A DNA stretch of 64,000 bases from Patella vulgata (GCF_932274485.2 NC_065880.2:6673695-6737694), one strand, 5' to 3'; counted from the stretch's first letter, positions 1-11,418 are shown. The notes: generated from the sequence alone by a model not told the origin. Numbers and translations: made by a program.

Positions 1-1040
1 GGAACTATATGAATTAATGTTAAATTGTGGCAGGTTGGTGTCTATATTTTAAACTAAATCTGATCCATTTGGTTTATGTGGTGAGTGGTTGTGGGAGAGG
101 GTAGTATAATAAAGTCGTATTGAATAATAGAGCCTTAAAAGACAATAAAGCACAGCCTTAAAGGATAATAGGGCCTTAATAGATTTAAAAAGGTGTGTAG
201 GAAAAAAAGGCTCTAGGATTATAAAGCCTAATATGATCATAATGTTTTAAATGATTCTAAAGTCTTAAGGTATACTAAAGTCTTTGAGGATAATCAAACC
301 TTATACTATAAATAATAAAGCCTTAATGTAAAATAAAGCTGTTATTTTTGGGTTTCATTATTTGGTACAAATTTGATGTCTTGTAACGAATTCGTGTAGT
401 CTACATTTTTTGTCTGTTAAGCGTCTTGTCAGTCAAGGCTATTTGGTGGGGCGCCTGCGCATTGGTCGAAGTAGTAGGCTTCAGGTGTTGTGATCCAGCC
501 ATCATGGATGGCTTGGTAGAAGCAGTCTCATATCGTTTTTTCACCGACAAATGGTGACGAACGGCGAAAAGTGAAAATTATGTGAGAGAATCTGTGAACA
601 TTATGTTTCATTCGTGAATCATGCCAAGTGGGTTATGATGTGATATTCATTATTCAATGATAAACTCTATGTAAATCTGTCCTGAAATTCGTCAACACTG
701 TGACTGACAACAGATATCAACCATGAACCGTGAACATTTTATAATGTAGAACTCAATATAGTGAACCTGTAAGTTAATGCAACAACTCAATCACACTATA
801 CATGTATGATTGATTATGTTTATACGTGTAAAGCAAATGTCTTCATCATATAAAGACATTCTAATTTAAGACTTTCTTATTGTTAACTGATTGTCTCCCT
901 TCTACTTCTGGTAGCTAGGAGTTTTAGCCATTTTGGGAATCAGACCACATCTATGATGAACCGTCGCTTATGCTAGTTGCTAAATGTTGCGTTGAATGAT
1001 GCTATGGCATTAAACTTAAACCGTCTTTATTATATTTCAG
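1..1040. other. Region upstream of the ASB-like exon
   Basis: No convincing coding exon. Positions about 100-345 carry a degenerate short tandem pattern built on GCCTTAA/AATAAAG. A locally GC-richer stretch at 420-500 could be a promoter or untranslated first exon, but no TATA box or exon is certain. An ATG at 504 opens only a short frame. A polypyrimidine tract ending in AG at 1039-1040 is a good splice acceptor for the exon that follows. Confidence 0.4.
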
Positions 1041-1110
1041 ATTAGGCGAAATAGCTGCTCACCAAAGTGTTCATATATCAGATATACCGACAACATTATC
1101 ACCCCAGGAA

Positions 1111-4077
1111 ATGAATGGATCTATAATTAAAGCTGCTAGACGTGGAAAGTATAGACTTATTATATATATGATAGATCATTGTGTTGATATACCGATACAA
1201 TATGAAGATAATATGGATAACAATTTATTACACATAGTTTTACATAGTTACCCTTCACCATATCACACTGAGAATAAAGACGCGTTGTTACAGTGTGTGA
1301 TTAAATTAATTGAAACTGGTGTAGATGTCAACCATCTGAATAAATATAAAGAAACACCTATAGATACAGCTGCTATGTACAGGTTGTATAACATTGTTAT
1401 ATATCTGATAGATCACTGTGTTGGTATACAGTATACTGATAGGAAACAATATAATGTCTTACACTTAGTTTTATGTGGTGCAGGGAAATATGGTGAAATA
1501 GAAAGAGATGAGTTGTTAAAGTGTGTAATTATATTAGTGGAAGCTGGTGTAGATGTCAACCATCTGAATCAATACCAACAAACACCTATTTTTATAGCTG
1601 CTAGTGAGGGGTTGTATAACATTGTTATATATCTGATTGATCACTGTGTTGATATACAGTATACTGATAAGGAACATAATAATGCCTTGCACTTAATTTT
1701 ACATAGTGCATGGAAATATGGTAAATTAGACAGAGATGAGATGTTAAAGTGTGTAATTAAATTAGTTGAAGCTGGTGTAGATGTCAACCATCTGAATAAC
1801 GACCAAAAGACACCTATAGATATAGCTGTTCCCAAGGGATTATATAACACTGTTATATATCTGATAGATCATTGTGTTGGTATACAGTATACTGATAAGG
1901 AACAGAATAATGTCTTACACTTAGTTTTATATAGTGCAAGTCATTGTGGTGAAATAGAAAGAGATGAGTTGTTACAGTGTGTGATTGAATTAGTTGAAGC
2001 TGGTGTAGATGTCAACCATATGAATCAATACGAACTAACACCTATAGATATAGCTGCTAATAGAGTATTGTATAAAGTTTTACTGTATTTGTTAGGACAT
2101 GGGGCACATGTACATTATATTAATAAATATGACCAGAATATTCTGCACCATGTATTAAATAGCATACAGAATATTAACGAGGAAGATGTAGACCAGTATT
2201 CAGACGATTGTATTCAGGTTGTTAAAACTTTGATAAATATGGGAGTAGATGTAAACAAACCCAATTTTTCTGGTAACACTCCACTGTTTAATGCAATATC
2301 CTGCATAAAATCGACTGAATTATCAGAACAAAGTAATATATTATACTTCAGATTACAATATAATTTGTTTACTGCATTCTTCAATGGGGGCTGTAATAAG
2401 AATCATCAAAATAGAGAAGGGCAAACGCTATTAATGTACTATACAAAAAGGCAAGCTGATATCCGTATCTTAAAACTGATGATTCAACACTCTGATTTAA
2501 ATCTGATAGATAATAATGGTAATACAGCGTGTAGTTATTGTGTTCAATATCGTGAGTTGGATTGTACTAATATATTTAAACTTTATTCTCCCCATGTACT
2601 GATGTCACCTAACAACGGAGTGAAATTACTGCACCAGATTCTCGCTCGTAAAAGGTTGCAGCTGTTCAATTATTACATGGGATTAGAGTTAATTGTTAAA
2701 GGCGTTACAGCAGAAGGAGAAAATATGCTACATCTGTTAGCTAGAGTAAACTATGATTATTCCCCAAAGAGGTTTAACTGGTTGTTTAATAAAAAGCTAG
2801 ACATAAACCATCGATGTTCTAAAACCAACACACCCACTATGATAGCTGCCCTCTTATTGAATAGTAAATGTTTAGAACTATTCACACGTCATCCTAGAAT
2901 AGACATCAATGCACAGAATAAACAGGGTCACACAGCTCTTCATCTATGTATCATTGGATTTACTCTGATTAAAGATGGCTTGAATGAGAGACAGGAAGAT
3001 GACGTTGTTGAGGATTACTGTAGACAGATATATCCAATATACATGGAGTGTATTGATATTTTATTGGCTGCTGTTGGTATCGATGTAAATACTCAGGACG
3101 GGAGAGGTAGAACGTCTTTGATGGTGGCGGCAATGAAAAACGATAGATTTCTCATAAGGAAATTACTTAATGCTGGTGCACTGGTTAGTTATGGTGGAAA
3201 ATCTGCTTTACATCATCTAGATATTTATGAGAGTGTGTTTGATCTAAGTTTTAAAAGACTTGTATCTGCTGGAGATAATATGCTTCTCAATTTACACTGT
3301 AATAATGGCGACACACTAATCCAAGCGACCTTGTGTTTTCCACGTTCTTGGGATCCACGTACGGCTGTTAGTTTTATTAAATATTTAGTCGGTGAAAACT
3401 GCTGTCTTCAGTCTCTTATTACATCTTCAGTTGAAAGTAGTTATAACCAGATTGATATGAGAGAACTCAGCAGTCAAGAGAGAGGTGAACTGAGAAAACT
3501 TTTATATATTAGTGGAGCTCCTGAAAACGAAATTATAGCAACTTTACATTTTGAGAAAGAAGAAACAAATGTAGAGAGAGATGACATGGAAAGACTTTTA
3601 TTTCTTAGAGGGGCTCCAGATGAAGAAATAGCACAACATTTAAATTTCCAGGAAGAAGATAAAGATGATCCAAATGGCACATTCCACTCACGACACCGAG
3701 AGATATTCACTAACTACTGTTGTAATATATCTCTCAAGTCTCAGTGTAGGAGAATCATCAGACAGAAGCTAGGATTGGGTATAAAGGAGAAGGTTATGGA
3801 TCTAGAACTGCCTAGAGAATTAAACGACTTTCTCCTGTTAAAAGATGTTCTTCATCCTAAAGATTACAACATAGATAATATTGATGATGGTTGTAATGAT
3901 TTTGATGATGATGATGGTTATAGTGACTATGATATAGCTAAAGATGGCGACGATGATTATAGCCAATATAACTACCAGTATTCCACTCTCAATACTGATG
4001 ATGAGCTCAGAAACGATTATGTGAAATCCAAGAAATTAACAGTATTTAACGCCCACAGCCTAGTAAACACAAAGTAA
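1111..4077 (+). CDS. Ankyrin-repeat and SOCS-box protein (ASB-like), large terminal exon
   Basis: Encodes up to 988 residues. About residues 15-330 are four to five copies of a ~76-residue unit, each with ankyrin-type cores (recurring TPIDIAA, GVDVNHLN and YLIDHC); more divergent ankyrin repeats run to about 760. Near 872-913 the motif NISLKSQCRRIIRQKL followed by LELPRELNDFLLL fits a SOCS box (S-L-x(3)-C-R-x(2)-I-R, then LPLP-like). The extreme C-terminus is Asp-rich. In the ASB family the ankyrin repeats bind substrate and the SOCS box recruits Elongin B/C and Cullin-5, making a ubiquitin-ligase receptor; that role is inferred by family. The frame stays open upstream to a splice acceptor at 1039-1040, so the true start may lie in an earlier exon and the exon may begin at 1041. 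Low GC and repetitive copies suggest internal duplication. It could also be a lineage-expanded ankyrin gene of unknown role. Confidence 0.8.
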   Translation: MNGSIIKAARRGKYRLIIYMIDHCVDIPIQYEDNMDNNLLHIVLHSYPSPYHTENKDALLQCVIKLIETGVDVNHLNKYKETPIDTAAMYRLYNIVIYLIDHCVGIQYTDRKQYNVLHLVLCGAGKYGEIERDELLKCVIILVEAGVDVNHLNQYQQTPIFIAASEGLYNIVIYLIDHCVDIQYTDKEHNNALHLILHSAWKYGKLDRDEMLKCVIKLVEAGVDVNHLNNDQKTPIDIAVPKGLYNTVIYLIDHCVGIQYTDKEQNNVLHLVLYSASHCGEIERDELLQCVIELVEAGVDVNHMNQYELTPIDIAANRVLYKVLLYLLGHGAHVHYINKYDQNILHHVLNSIQNINEEDVDQYSDDCIQVVKTLINMGVDVNKPNFSGNTPLFNAISCIKSTELSEQSNILYFRLQYNLFTAFFNGGCNKNHQNREGQTLLMYYTKRQADIRILKLMIQHSDLNLIDNNGNTACSYCVQYRELDCTNIFKLYSPHVLMSPNNGVKLLHQILARKRLQLFNYYMGLELIVKGVTAEGENMLHLLARVNYDYSPKRFNWLFNKKLDINHRCSKTNTPTMIAALLLNSKCLELFTRHPRIDINAQNKQGHTALHLCIIGFTLIKDGLNERQEDDVVEDYCRQIYPIYMECIDILLAAVGIDVNTQDGRGRTSLMVAAMKNDRFLIRKLLNAGALVSYGGKSALHHLDIYESVFDLSFKRLVSAGDNMLLNLHCNNGDTLIQATLCFPRSWDPRTAVSFIKYLVGENCCLQSLITSSVESSYNQIDMRELSSQERGELRKLLYISGAPENEIIATLHFEKEETNVERDDMERLLFLRGAPDEEIAQHLNFQEEDKDDPNGTFHSRHREIFTNYCCNISLKSQCRRIIRQKLGLGIKEKVMDLELPRELNDFLLLKDVLHPKDYNIDNIDDGCNDFDDDDGYSDYDIAKDGDDDYSQYNYQYSTLNTDDELRNDYVKSKKLTVFNAHSLVNTK

Positions 4078-5874
4078 AATTCTTAATATTAGGAATAATT
4101 TCACTGATAAAAATTCCATTCATGACCATGAGATTGACATTTCGAGTGCTGTGAACAGATTTGAAATATTGTCTCAGGACGAAATCTTTCGTGTCATAAA
4201 ATCTATGCCAACAAAATCATGTGCCTTGGACCCATTGCCAACACAGATACTGAAAGATCAGCTTCCGGTATTACCCCCGACTATTTGTGACATCATAAAC
4301 TCTTCGTTTAGATCCGGAACATTGCCAGATATCTATAAACATGCCAATGTAATCCATCTCATCACGAAACCCTCGCTTGATCCAAACCAAGTCAAGAACT
4401 ATAGGCCGGTATCCAACCTAAGTTTTGTGTCGAAAGTTCTAGAGAAATCATCGCAAAATAATTGATTGGTTATATATCTGAATTTAGTCTTCTCAGCACC
4501 TATCAAAGCGCCTACCGTCAATATCATAGCACAGAAACTGCACTGTTAAAAGTACAAAATGACATTCACTTGTACATTGATAATCAAAGCTGTGTGTTAT
4601 TGCTGCTTTTAGATCTTTCTGCAGAATTTGACACGGTTGACCACAAGGTGCTGTTCTCACGACTTGCTGGTGAATTTGGTGTAACTGGTTTAGCTCTTGA
4701 ACTACTTAAATCTTATTTAACAAATCGTTCCCAATCTGTCATTATACACAACAAACAATCTGACAAAAAAGATCTGAGCTTCGGTGTACCCCAGGGCTCA
4801 GTTTTAGGCCCTATATTGTTCAGCATATACACCACCCCATTGTCCAAAATTATTGAGAAACATGGTCCGCAGTTCCAACTCGACGCAGATGACACTCAGT
4901 TGTATCTGTCTTTTAAACCCTCTCTGTCTGGAGATTTCAATACATCAAAATATCAAATTGAAGAGTGTATTAGTGAAATTCGTGTATGGATGTGAATCAA
5001 TTTCCTTAAACTGAACTACGAAAAGACTAAATATATTCTTTTTGGATCAAACAGTTTAGTGTCTAAGTTGGTGAGCATGAAATAATCCCAACATCCTCAG
5101 CCTGTAACATTGGTGTTATCTTTGACAGTGAACTATCCTTGGAGAAACAAATTAGCAATATTTGCAGATCTTGTTATTTTCAACTGAGGAATATAAGTAA
5201 AATCAGTAAAAATTTGCAAGTTGAGTCCATCAAAACTGTTGTTCAGGCGCTTGTCACATCACGATTAGATCAATGTAATTCGTTGCTTATTGGTTTACCA
5301 TCTCGTCTCACTGATAAATTGCAAAAGGTTCAGAACGCGGCAGCTTGACCCATTACCAGAAGTATATAATGATCATATCACCCCTGTTTTAATTCAACTT
5401 CACTGGTTACCCATTGTTTTTAGAATTCAATATAAGGTCATTCTTTTAACTTTTAAATGTTTAAATCATATGGCACCGTTGTATTTATCGTCTCTTTTAG
5501 ATATTTATTCCCCTACTCGTACATTGAGGTCCTCAAGTGATCATTATTCACTTGTCTGTAAAACAGCTAAACTGAAAACTTACGGTGAACGATCGTTTAC
5601 AGTGTAGGCCCATACACTGTGGAAATAGCTCCCCTTTACTCTCAGAAGTTCTACCTCTTTGTCGAGTTCTACCTCTTTGTCGAGTTTTAAATCGCAATTG
5701 AAAAAACACTTTTATTTAAACAAGCTTTTGATTTATAGATTTATTTTTACCGCTTTAAATTTAATCAATTATTATAGATTTTTAAATGTATGTTTTAATT
5801 TTAATTTTTTTTATGTAATGTATATTGTACAGCGCATCTGAACACATTTTGTGAAAACGTGCGCTATATAAATG

Positions 5875-5908
<34 letters not shown>

Positions 5909-5910
5909 CA
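4078..5910 (+). mobile_element. CR1/L2-type LINE, 5'-truncated, broken
   Basis: Translated pieces match a non-LTR reverse transcriptase: KSCALDPLPTQILK and NYRPVSNLSFVSK (fingers, 4151-4465), then LDLSAEFDTVDH, GVPQGSVLGP and DADDTQLY (4462-4995), followed by typical C-terminal pieces at 5139-5348 and 5290-5607. The catalytic motif reads DADD, with Asp where Tyr or Phe is usual. The pieces sit in different frames, with at least three frame changes, so it is a dead copy. The 3' end has the family-typical CGCTATATAAATG followed by an (AAT)n tail at 5870-5905. LINE-like coding (NNFTDK) can be read from about 4095, so the 5' boundary abuts the stop codon of the ankyrin gene. Confidence 0.88.
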
Positions 5911-6328
5911 AATTGCACTGTAGATGTTATCTTTTGATTATCATGCAGTAGGGTATTGTGGGTGTATGAATACAAGTCTCCAGAAATCGGCACCTTGAAG
6001 GGTTCTATATAATTGGCAGGAATTCAAAATTTGAAGAACATTTAAATAACGACTAAACCGGTGACTTCTCACCATAGAATGTATTATGGACATGCCTAGA
6101 AACATGCAATCTCCTAAGCAGAGTTATCTTCTCTTGTAGTTCACAGTTCGAATGCTGAATAGCGAGACTTGTGTTGAGAATGAGAAACATGTACCCAACG
6201 AGTTTTATGTCTGACGTCATTATGCCATATCGTCATTATTGCATCATAATAATGTAGAGGTAACGACCACTATAGATCAGTGGTTATGTCTGACGTCATT
6301 ATGCCATATCGTCATTATGGCGTCATGC
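5911..6328. repeat. Intergenic stretch with a ~79-bp direct duplication
   Basis: No gene seen. The words TATGTCTGACGTCATTATG and CCATATCGTCATTAT occur at about 6205-6240 and again at 6284-6319, a direct repeat with a period near 79 bp. Confidence 0.5.
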
Positions 6329-6912
6329 TGAGGCTCCGCAACCAGTACGAAGTCCGAACTACGAACACGGCTTCGTAGGCCTACTTCGTACTTCGTTTTT
6401 GACAGATTTCCGTTTCTGCCAAAATGCGAAGTCCGAAGTACGATCTTTAGTTCCACGTTTGTTCACCTGAAATAAGGAATAACACTGTTTAGTTTGGTTA
6501 AATAAAAACTATCAAATCAAATCAAATTTTAGTCCTCAAGAAGCTCATTGCAATTTGTTTTACTTTTTATCAAATTCGAGATGATTCGATCTCATCGCCG
6601 ACTGTCGGGGGAAAAAAAAAACACAGCCCGAAAATTTGCCCAAAATCAGAACAGTTACCGACTACTTTGACGCTGATCAACCTTCTACTGAATTATAAAT
6701 TTCAATCTTTCTATAAACCGAAAAATATACGAATTTCATCCACAAATCAGCGAGAAGATCACGATGTCGTACTTCGTTTTTTAACCACGAACTTTTCGCG
6801 ATTTCTTAGTAGAAAATGGACGAACCGAACGCCGCTTATGTCAATGACATCACACGAAGTGATGACGTCAGCACATAAACACTTCGTAGTTCGTAGTGTC
6901 TGCGGAACCTCA
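6329..6912. mobile_element. Non-autonomous inverted-repeat element (MITE-like)
   Basis: The left end TGAGGCTCCGCA and right end TGCGGAACCTCA are inverted repeats. Just inside them, ACGAAGTCCGAACTACGAA is mirrored by TTCGTAGTTCGTAGT. Further CGAAGT/ACTTCG words fill the interior. No transposase is seen and the target duplication is unclear. Confidence 0.6.
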
Positions 6913-7194
6913 CTATTGTAGAGCTAACGACGAGTATGCGAAGAGACGATTTTACGACCATTTCTCTGGCATACCCATCGCTAACGGGAATAGAAATAAA
7001 CATAAGAAATATCATCAAATAAAATCTTTCAAATGTTGACAACGAAATGAAGCCATCTTCTTCATCACTGTTTTTCTGCATGTAACAGTTCAAAGTATTG
7101 CCAGAACATTCAGGGCTATGGTACATTCTAACCCAACTTTCTGCACTCTGTTTTATAACCACATCTGTTTGTGTTGTTCTTTTTTTTTGTGGGG

Positions 7195-7378
7195 TGGGGG
7201 GTGGATGGCCAAATGCATCCTAAGGTCTGCCATTGACTCAACTGGCGTGGTTTCAATTCCCCGGCTGAACCCTACGCGCAATTGAAATAAAATTGCGCCA
7301 TGTGTTGGTCCCGAAATGACCTAGTTTGTATCGAGTCGACGATAAACCCATCCTCTCTCTCTCTCTCTCCCTCTCTCT

Positions 7379-7416
<38 letters not shown>

Positions 7417-7418
7417 CG
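7195..7418 (+). mobile_element. SINE-A copy, internally deleted, with (CT)n tail
   Basis: SINE-A is the most frequent family here. Its complete form has a tRNA-like head (A-box-like TGGCCGAATGG, B-box-like GGTTTCGATTCC), a body containing TCCTCCGGTTTCCTCCCAC and GACCCCTACGCGC, then GTCCCGAAATGACCTAGTTT, GTCGAGTGGACGTTAAACC and a (CT)n tail. In this copy part of the head and the middle are missing. Confidence 0.75.
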
Positions 7419-7727
7419 TTTGTGTTATGGCTTTATTTTAGCTAATTTTTAAAAGCCTGATAATAAACTTACCTCATTGACTAAGAATGGATATAAAGGA
7501 GATTTCAATGATTTTCTTCTATAAAGGTTATAACATGTACTATATCGGTTGATGATCGGTGATGATGATGATGAATATCAATTATTTTTAATGATAATAA
7601 TAATAATCTGAATACTAATGGTAGAATCGTAGATAGTTTAATATCTAAATACTATTATATGGAATAACACAAATGCGTTCAAGTAGTTCATGAAAATAAT
7701 CTTGATAATATGAAATGTAGCTATCAT

Positions 7728-7905
7728 GCATATTGTTCTTGTACATGTATATAAAATATATTCTGTCATGTTTATACATATATATTGTTCTTGTATATAA
7801 AATATATTCTGTCATGTTTATAAATATATATTGTTCTTGTATATAAAATATATTCTGTCATGTTTATAAATATATATCATTTACGTATATAAAATATATT
7901 CTGAA
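7728..7905. repeat. AT-rich tandem repeat, ~50-bp unit, about 3.5 copies
   Basis: The unit contains TATTGTTCTTGTATATAAA and ATATTCTGTCATGTTTATA, repeated back to back. Confidence 0.8.
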
Positions 7906-8285
7906 AACCTTTACACGGCTTGTACTTTATTTGGTCAATAAAATAAACAGGGATACAGGGATATCCTACAGCATATGATCATACCTGTCCAGACAATAAA
8001 ACACCATTATGGGTTGAACAGAAAGTTGGCGAAACATTTAACGTTATGGCAAAATATCCCATGTAAAGCTGGCAACTCCATTTTAGCAAGCTCAAGCTCA
8101 AATCAGGCAATATATTCTACATTTTCCTGAAAGCCATTACGAGTGTTTTACGATAGTTTCTTTATTTTCCCCAAAAGAAACCCAGCTTTGCCATTTTATA
8201 GTCAAGGAACTTTTGAACAAATCAGGACAGGTACACCCAATCAGCATACCATGTATGGCTGAAACCCATCAAGGAAGGAATTGGT

Positions 8286-8510
8286 GGAAGGCCGAATGGT
8301 TAACTCGTGTGCCTTGTTTTAAGTGCCGTGGTTTCGATTCTCTGCTTGTACGTGACAAGGAGTTGGGTCGCCTCGTCGGTATTTTCAAGGGCCAAAGTTT
8401 TGTTCGTACGGATAACGACCCCTACACGCAAGCGAATTATTGAAATACAATTGAACAATATGTTAGTCCCGAAATGGCCTCTTTTGTGTCGAGTGGACGT
8501 TAAATCCCTT
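8286..8510 (+). mobile_element. SINE-A copy
   Basis: The tRNA-like head AAGGCCGAATGGTTAACTCG, the B-box GGTTTCGATTC, CCCCTACACGCAAGCG, GTCCCGAAATGGCC and GTCGAGTGGACGTTAAA are all present. The (CT)n tail is replaced by the short tandem repeat that follows. Confidence 0.75.
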
Positions 8511-8632
8511 CGCCTGTGAGCCCTACAGCTGTTCTTCTCCCTTTCCCTTGTGAGCCCTACAGTGGGTGTTCCTCCCTTGTGAGCCCTACAGCTGGATTTC
8601 TTCCCTTCCCTTGTGAGCCCTACAATCAAGCT
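8511..8632. repeat. Short tandem repeat around TGTGAGCCCTACA
   Basis: Four imperfect units of about 30-38 bp, each holding TGTGAGCCCTACA followed by a pyrimidine run. Confidence 0.75.
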
Positions 8633-8724
8633 GTTTCGAAAATGACTAATTATTAATGATTGACGGACGAACAGAAGTGACGACGGCATGATGTGCTTTC
8701 TCTTTGTTTTGATATTGGCGAACG

Positions 8725-8945
8725 ACGGTTTATCGTCCTATTGTTCTGTTCGGACTGGGCTAATGAAGACGGACGCACGCCATGCAGTGTGCTATGAGGG
8801 AAATTTTGCCCGGACAGTGGAACTACGGACTACTCTTATTTCGAATTCCAACCGTCAAGAGACCTTTCACGTCCACGTCAATGTGTTCAGGGGACCTCGG
8901 ATTTTCGTCCCATCCGAACCACTATACATTGTCCCTTGCTAGGCC
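8725..8945 (-). mobile_element. SINE-B copy, truncated
   Basis: SINE-B is the second major family. Read on the element's own strand it has a tRNA-like head (A-box-like TGGCTAAGTGGG, B-box-like GTTCGATCC), GAGAAAGTTCATC, a body with CAGTTGGAATTCGATATAAG, and an end at GACGTTAAACCCCATTTCAT repeated. This copy lies on the minus strand and lacks the head. Confidence 0.7.
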
Positions 8946-8984
8946 CTCTGACCAGAAGCAGACGAGATCATCTACCAAACGATA

Positions 8985-9166
8985 TGTTTTATATTAAATA
9001 AAGGGAAGAACTTCCCACTAAACCAAATCCATGGCCTAAGGCCAAATGGAAAGATTGCAAAATCATATTCTAAAAAACAGGAATCAGCTTCGGCTCTCCT
9101 ATGTCTTGTCTGCGATATCACTTATGTGGAAGCAGACGTTAAACACCAAGAACGAACGAACGACTA
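8985..9166 (+). mobile_element. 3' tail of an RTE-like LINE
   Basis: The segment TGTCTGCGATATCACTTATG, then GGAAGCAGACGTTAAAC and an (AACG)n tail looks like the extreme 3' end of an RTE-type LINE. It shares GACGTTAAAC with both SINE tails. A second, diverged copy interrupts the palindrome near 57.95-58.05 kb. Confidence 0.5.
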
Positions 9167-9183
9167 AAAAGGGGTTTTACGTG

Positions 9184-9335
9184 TACACATTGGCGTGCAT
9201 GTAAGATATGCTATCCCTTGGCAGTTGGAATTCGATATAAGAGTAGACCATTGCGCCGCTGTCCTGGCAAAATTTTCCCCTTAGTACACTAAAGGTGTGT
9301 GCCAGTCTTTATTAACCCAGTCGTAGCAGAAAACG
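9184..9335 (+). mobile_element. SINE-B fragment
   Basis: Contains GTGTACACATTGGCGTGCA, TTGGAATTCGATATAAGAG and a degenerate CAGTCTTTATTAACCCAG. Both ends are lost. Confidence 0.65.
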
Positions 9336-9685
9336 ACTCCAGCCTAAAATGTTGCGGTTTCGAATCTTCTAACAGTCTACTAACAGCTTTCCCGGTGTAC
9401 ATGTACCGTTTCAAAATTTTATTTAAACCGAAACACATTAGAAGTAGTACTGACCCTAACCCAACCCACCCCACAATAAAATAAAATATAACCCCTAAAA
9501 CAACAACAAAGCCAAAAAGTAAATAAACAGCGTGAGACTTATGCATCACTTGCGTGTGCGTGTTCGGCTCCGTAAAAGATCGCAGACTAGCCGTACATAC
9601 TTTTGGTCCTGCACATACAAAAATATCTGCCAGCTACCAAACCCCACGACCCGTGCGTGTCAAAACACATACGGTGGGGAGTGAA

Positions 9686-9930
9686 ATGAAATGAAATGGG
9701 TTTAGCGTCCAAATCATCAGCACCTATACTGGGCATACACCATACAGTGTACACGGGACCTCGGTTTTTCGTATCATCCAAAGGACTAGACAGCTGTCGT
9801 TATCAGGCCCTCCGTTCTCCCCACTGACAAGGGGAAACCCCGTCGGAAAATCTCGATGAACTTTCTCGGCCAATGCAGACCTCCAGGCTAGCGAGCCAGC
9901 GTCTTAACCACCTAGCCACCGTGGGTCCCG
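9686..9930 (-). mobile_element. SINE-B copy with internal deletion
   Basis: Runs from the (ATGAA)n tail through ACACGGGACCTCGG to CTAGCCACCGTGGGTCCC (head). The middle around the EcoRI-like GAATTC is deleted. Confidence 0.75.
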
Positions 9931-9954
9931 GTGAGGTGTGAGCTAGCCTTTACA

Positions 9955-10275
9955 TGGCGGTCGCGTGATCGATGACGGTGTTTGTCGAGAACGTTCATCG
10001 GGTTTTCCCCCGTGGTTCACACTCGTCAGTGATGCAGGACAGAGGGTCTGATAAGGGACAATGTATAGCCGTTCCGATGGTACCCCCCCCCCCGAAAAAA
10101 ATAACGTGCACTTAAAAGACCCCCTTGGTAGTCGGAATTCGATTTAAAAGTAGTTCGTAACGCTACTGTCCGGGCAATATTCCCCACACAGCACACTGCA
10201 TGACCTGTGTCTGTCTTCATTAGCCCAGTCGGTGCAGAACAGTAGGACGTTAAATCCCATTTCATTTGATTTCAT
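9955..10275 (+). mobile_element. SINE-B copy, diverged
   Basis: Body from GTCAGTGATGCAGGACAGAG to GACGTTAAATCCCATTTCAT. A poly-C run at 10081-10093 and several changes mark it as old. Confidence 0.7.
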
Positions 10276-10594
10276 GTTATAACTGTATATAATGTTCGTG
10301 TATATTATTAACAGCGTGTTTACCTGTAAAATACACCTGTATAATCTACCTGTATAATTAAAACTTACTGGACCTTATCTCTATTTTTAGACTATAACAG
10401 GTAGCATGTGGTAGGATGTAGTGTTACATGGTATAAGGAATGTATGACAAAGAAATAAAATGAAACAAAATGAGGAGTTTGCGACGCCGTACAAATCACC
10501 ATCAACCTTGTTAATGATAACGGACATGCGATAAATGAGGGATATTGTGTCTAGACAACTGCGTTTCCGGCTTCTTTTCATCGAATTACAACTG

Positions 10595-10835
10595 TCTAGG
10601 GTTCTTTAACGTCCACGCCAACGTTTATAATGGACCTTGGTTTTCCGCCCCATTAGAATGACTGGACGCCGCTGCTTTTTGGCAGGACATCATCTATACT
10701 GCACCGTTGGCAAGGGAAACCAGTCATGGCAATCTTTAGGAACTTTCTCGCACAACACCAGGATCGAACCTGACAACTCCTGGTTACTGGGTCAGTTTGA
10801 TGACTCACTAATCCATCGTAGGTGTCACGTGGGAG
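10595..10835 (-). mobile_element. Degenerate SINE-B copy
   Basis: Keeps TTTAACGTCCACGCCAACG, TTGGCAAGGGAAACC and GAACTTTCTCG in SINE-B order, heavily diverged. Confidence 0.45.
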
Positions 10836-10852
10836 AATGTATAATGAATTAA

Positions 10853-11418
10853 AAATGCATTATGTAAGAGCTAAATCTGCCAATTGCAGGTCTTTCTTTA
10901 GGCCTGAAATGTTATATAAACTATTAATTAGACATTAATTAACTTATCCAGACCATAATCAACTCTCGATGTCATCGCTAGCCTGTGCTATTTACTTTCG
11001 GCAGTAAATGTTATATAACTTATTAATAAGACATGTATTATCAACTCTCGATGCCATCGGATGCTCTAGATTTTCCACAGATTTAAATATGACTGACAGT
11101 TGATGATTTAATTCAAAAATGGATAATCGAAGCTTTGCTTTATTATCGTAACAATGGTAGAAATGACATTCGTGACGATAACTCCCCTCAGAATGAAGTA
11201 ATTTGACATAAATTCTCCAGATATTTCCCTTTCGTTATCTATTTTTAACTATTGTAAAGAGAAAAAGAGAGAAAGGGAGTGAGAGAGAGAGAGAGAAGGA
11301 GAAAGAGAGAGAGAGAGAGAGAGATGGGATTTAACGCCCACTCGACACAAACTAGGTCATTTCGGGACTATATTGTAAAGGTGACTCTATATCTAAATCT
11401 TACGTAAGACATCTTTAA
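10853..11418 (+). mobile_element. MITE family A copy with a SINE-A fragment inside
   Basis: Family A: a ~440-bp element without a coding region. It starts CATTATGCAAGAGCTAAATC, contains TAGGCCTGAAATGTTAT and ATTAATTAGACATTAATTAA, and ends AGCTCTTTATCTAATCTCCC then ATAATGTATCTTTAA; the ends are imperfect inverted repeats. Here it is interrupted at about 11258-11372 by a minus-strand SINE-A tail ((GA)n, then ACGCCCACTCGACACAAAC). Confidence 0.65.

Noticed and set aside
504-560. ATG at 504 as first exon of the ASB-like gene
   Set aside because: Its frame does not join the exon at 1041 without a stop with the visible donor.
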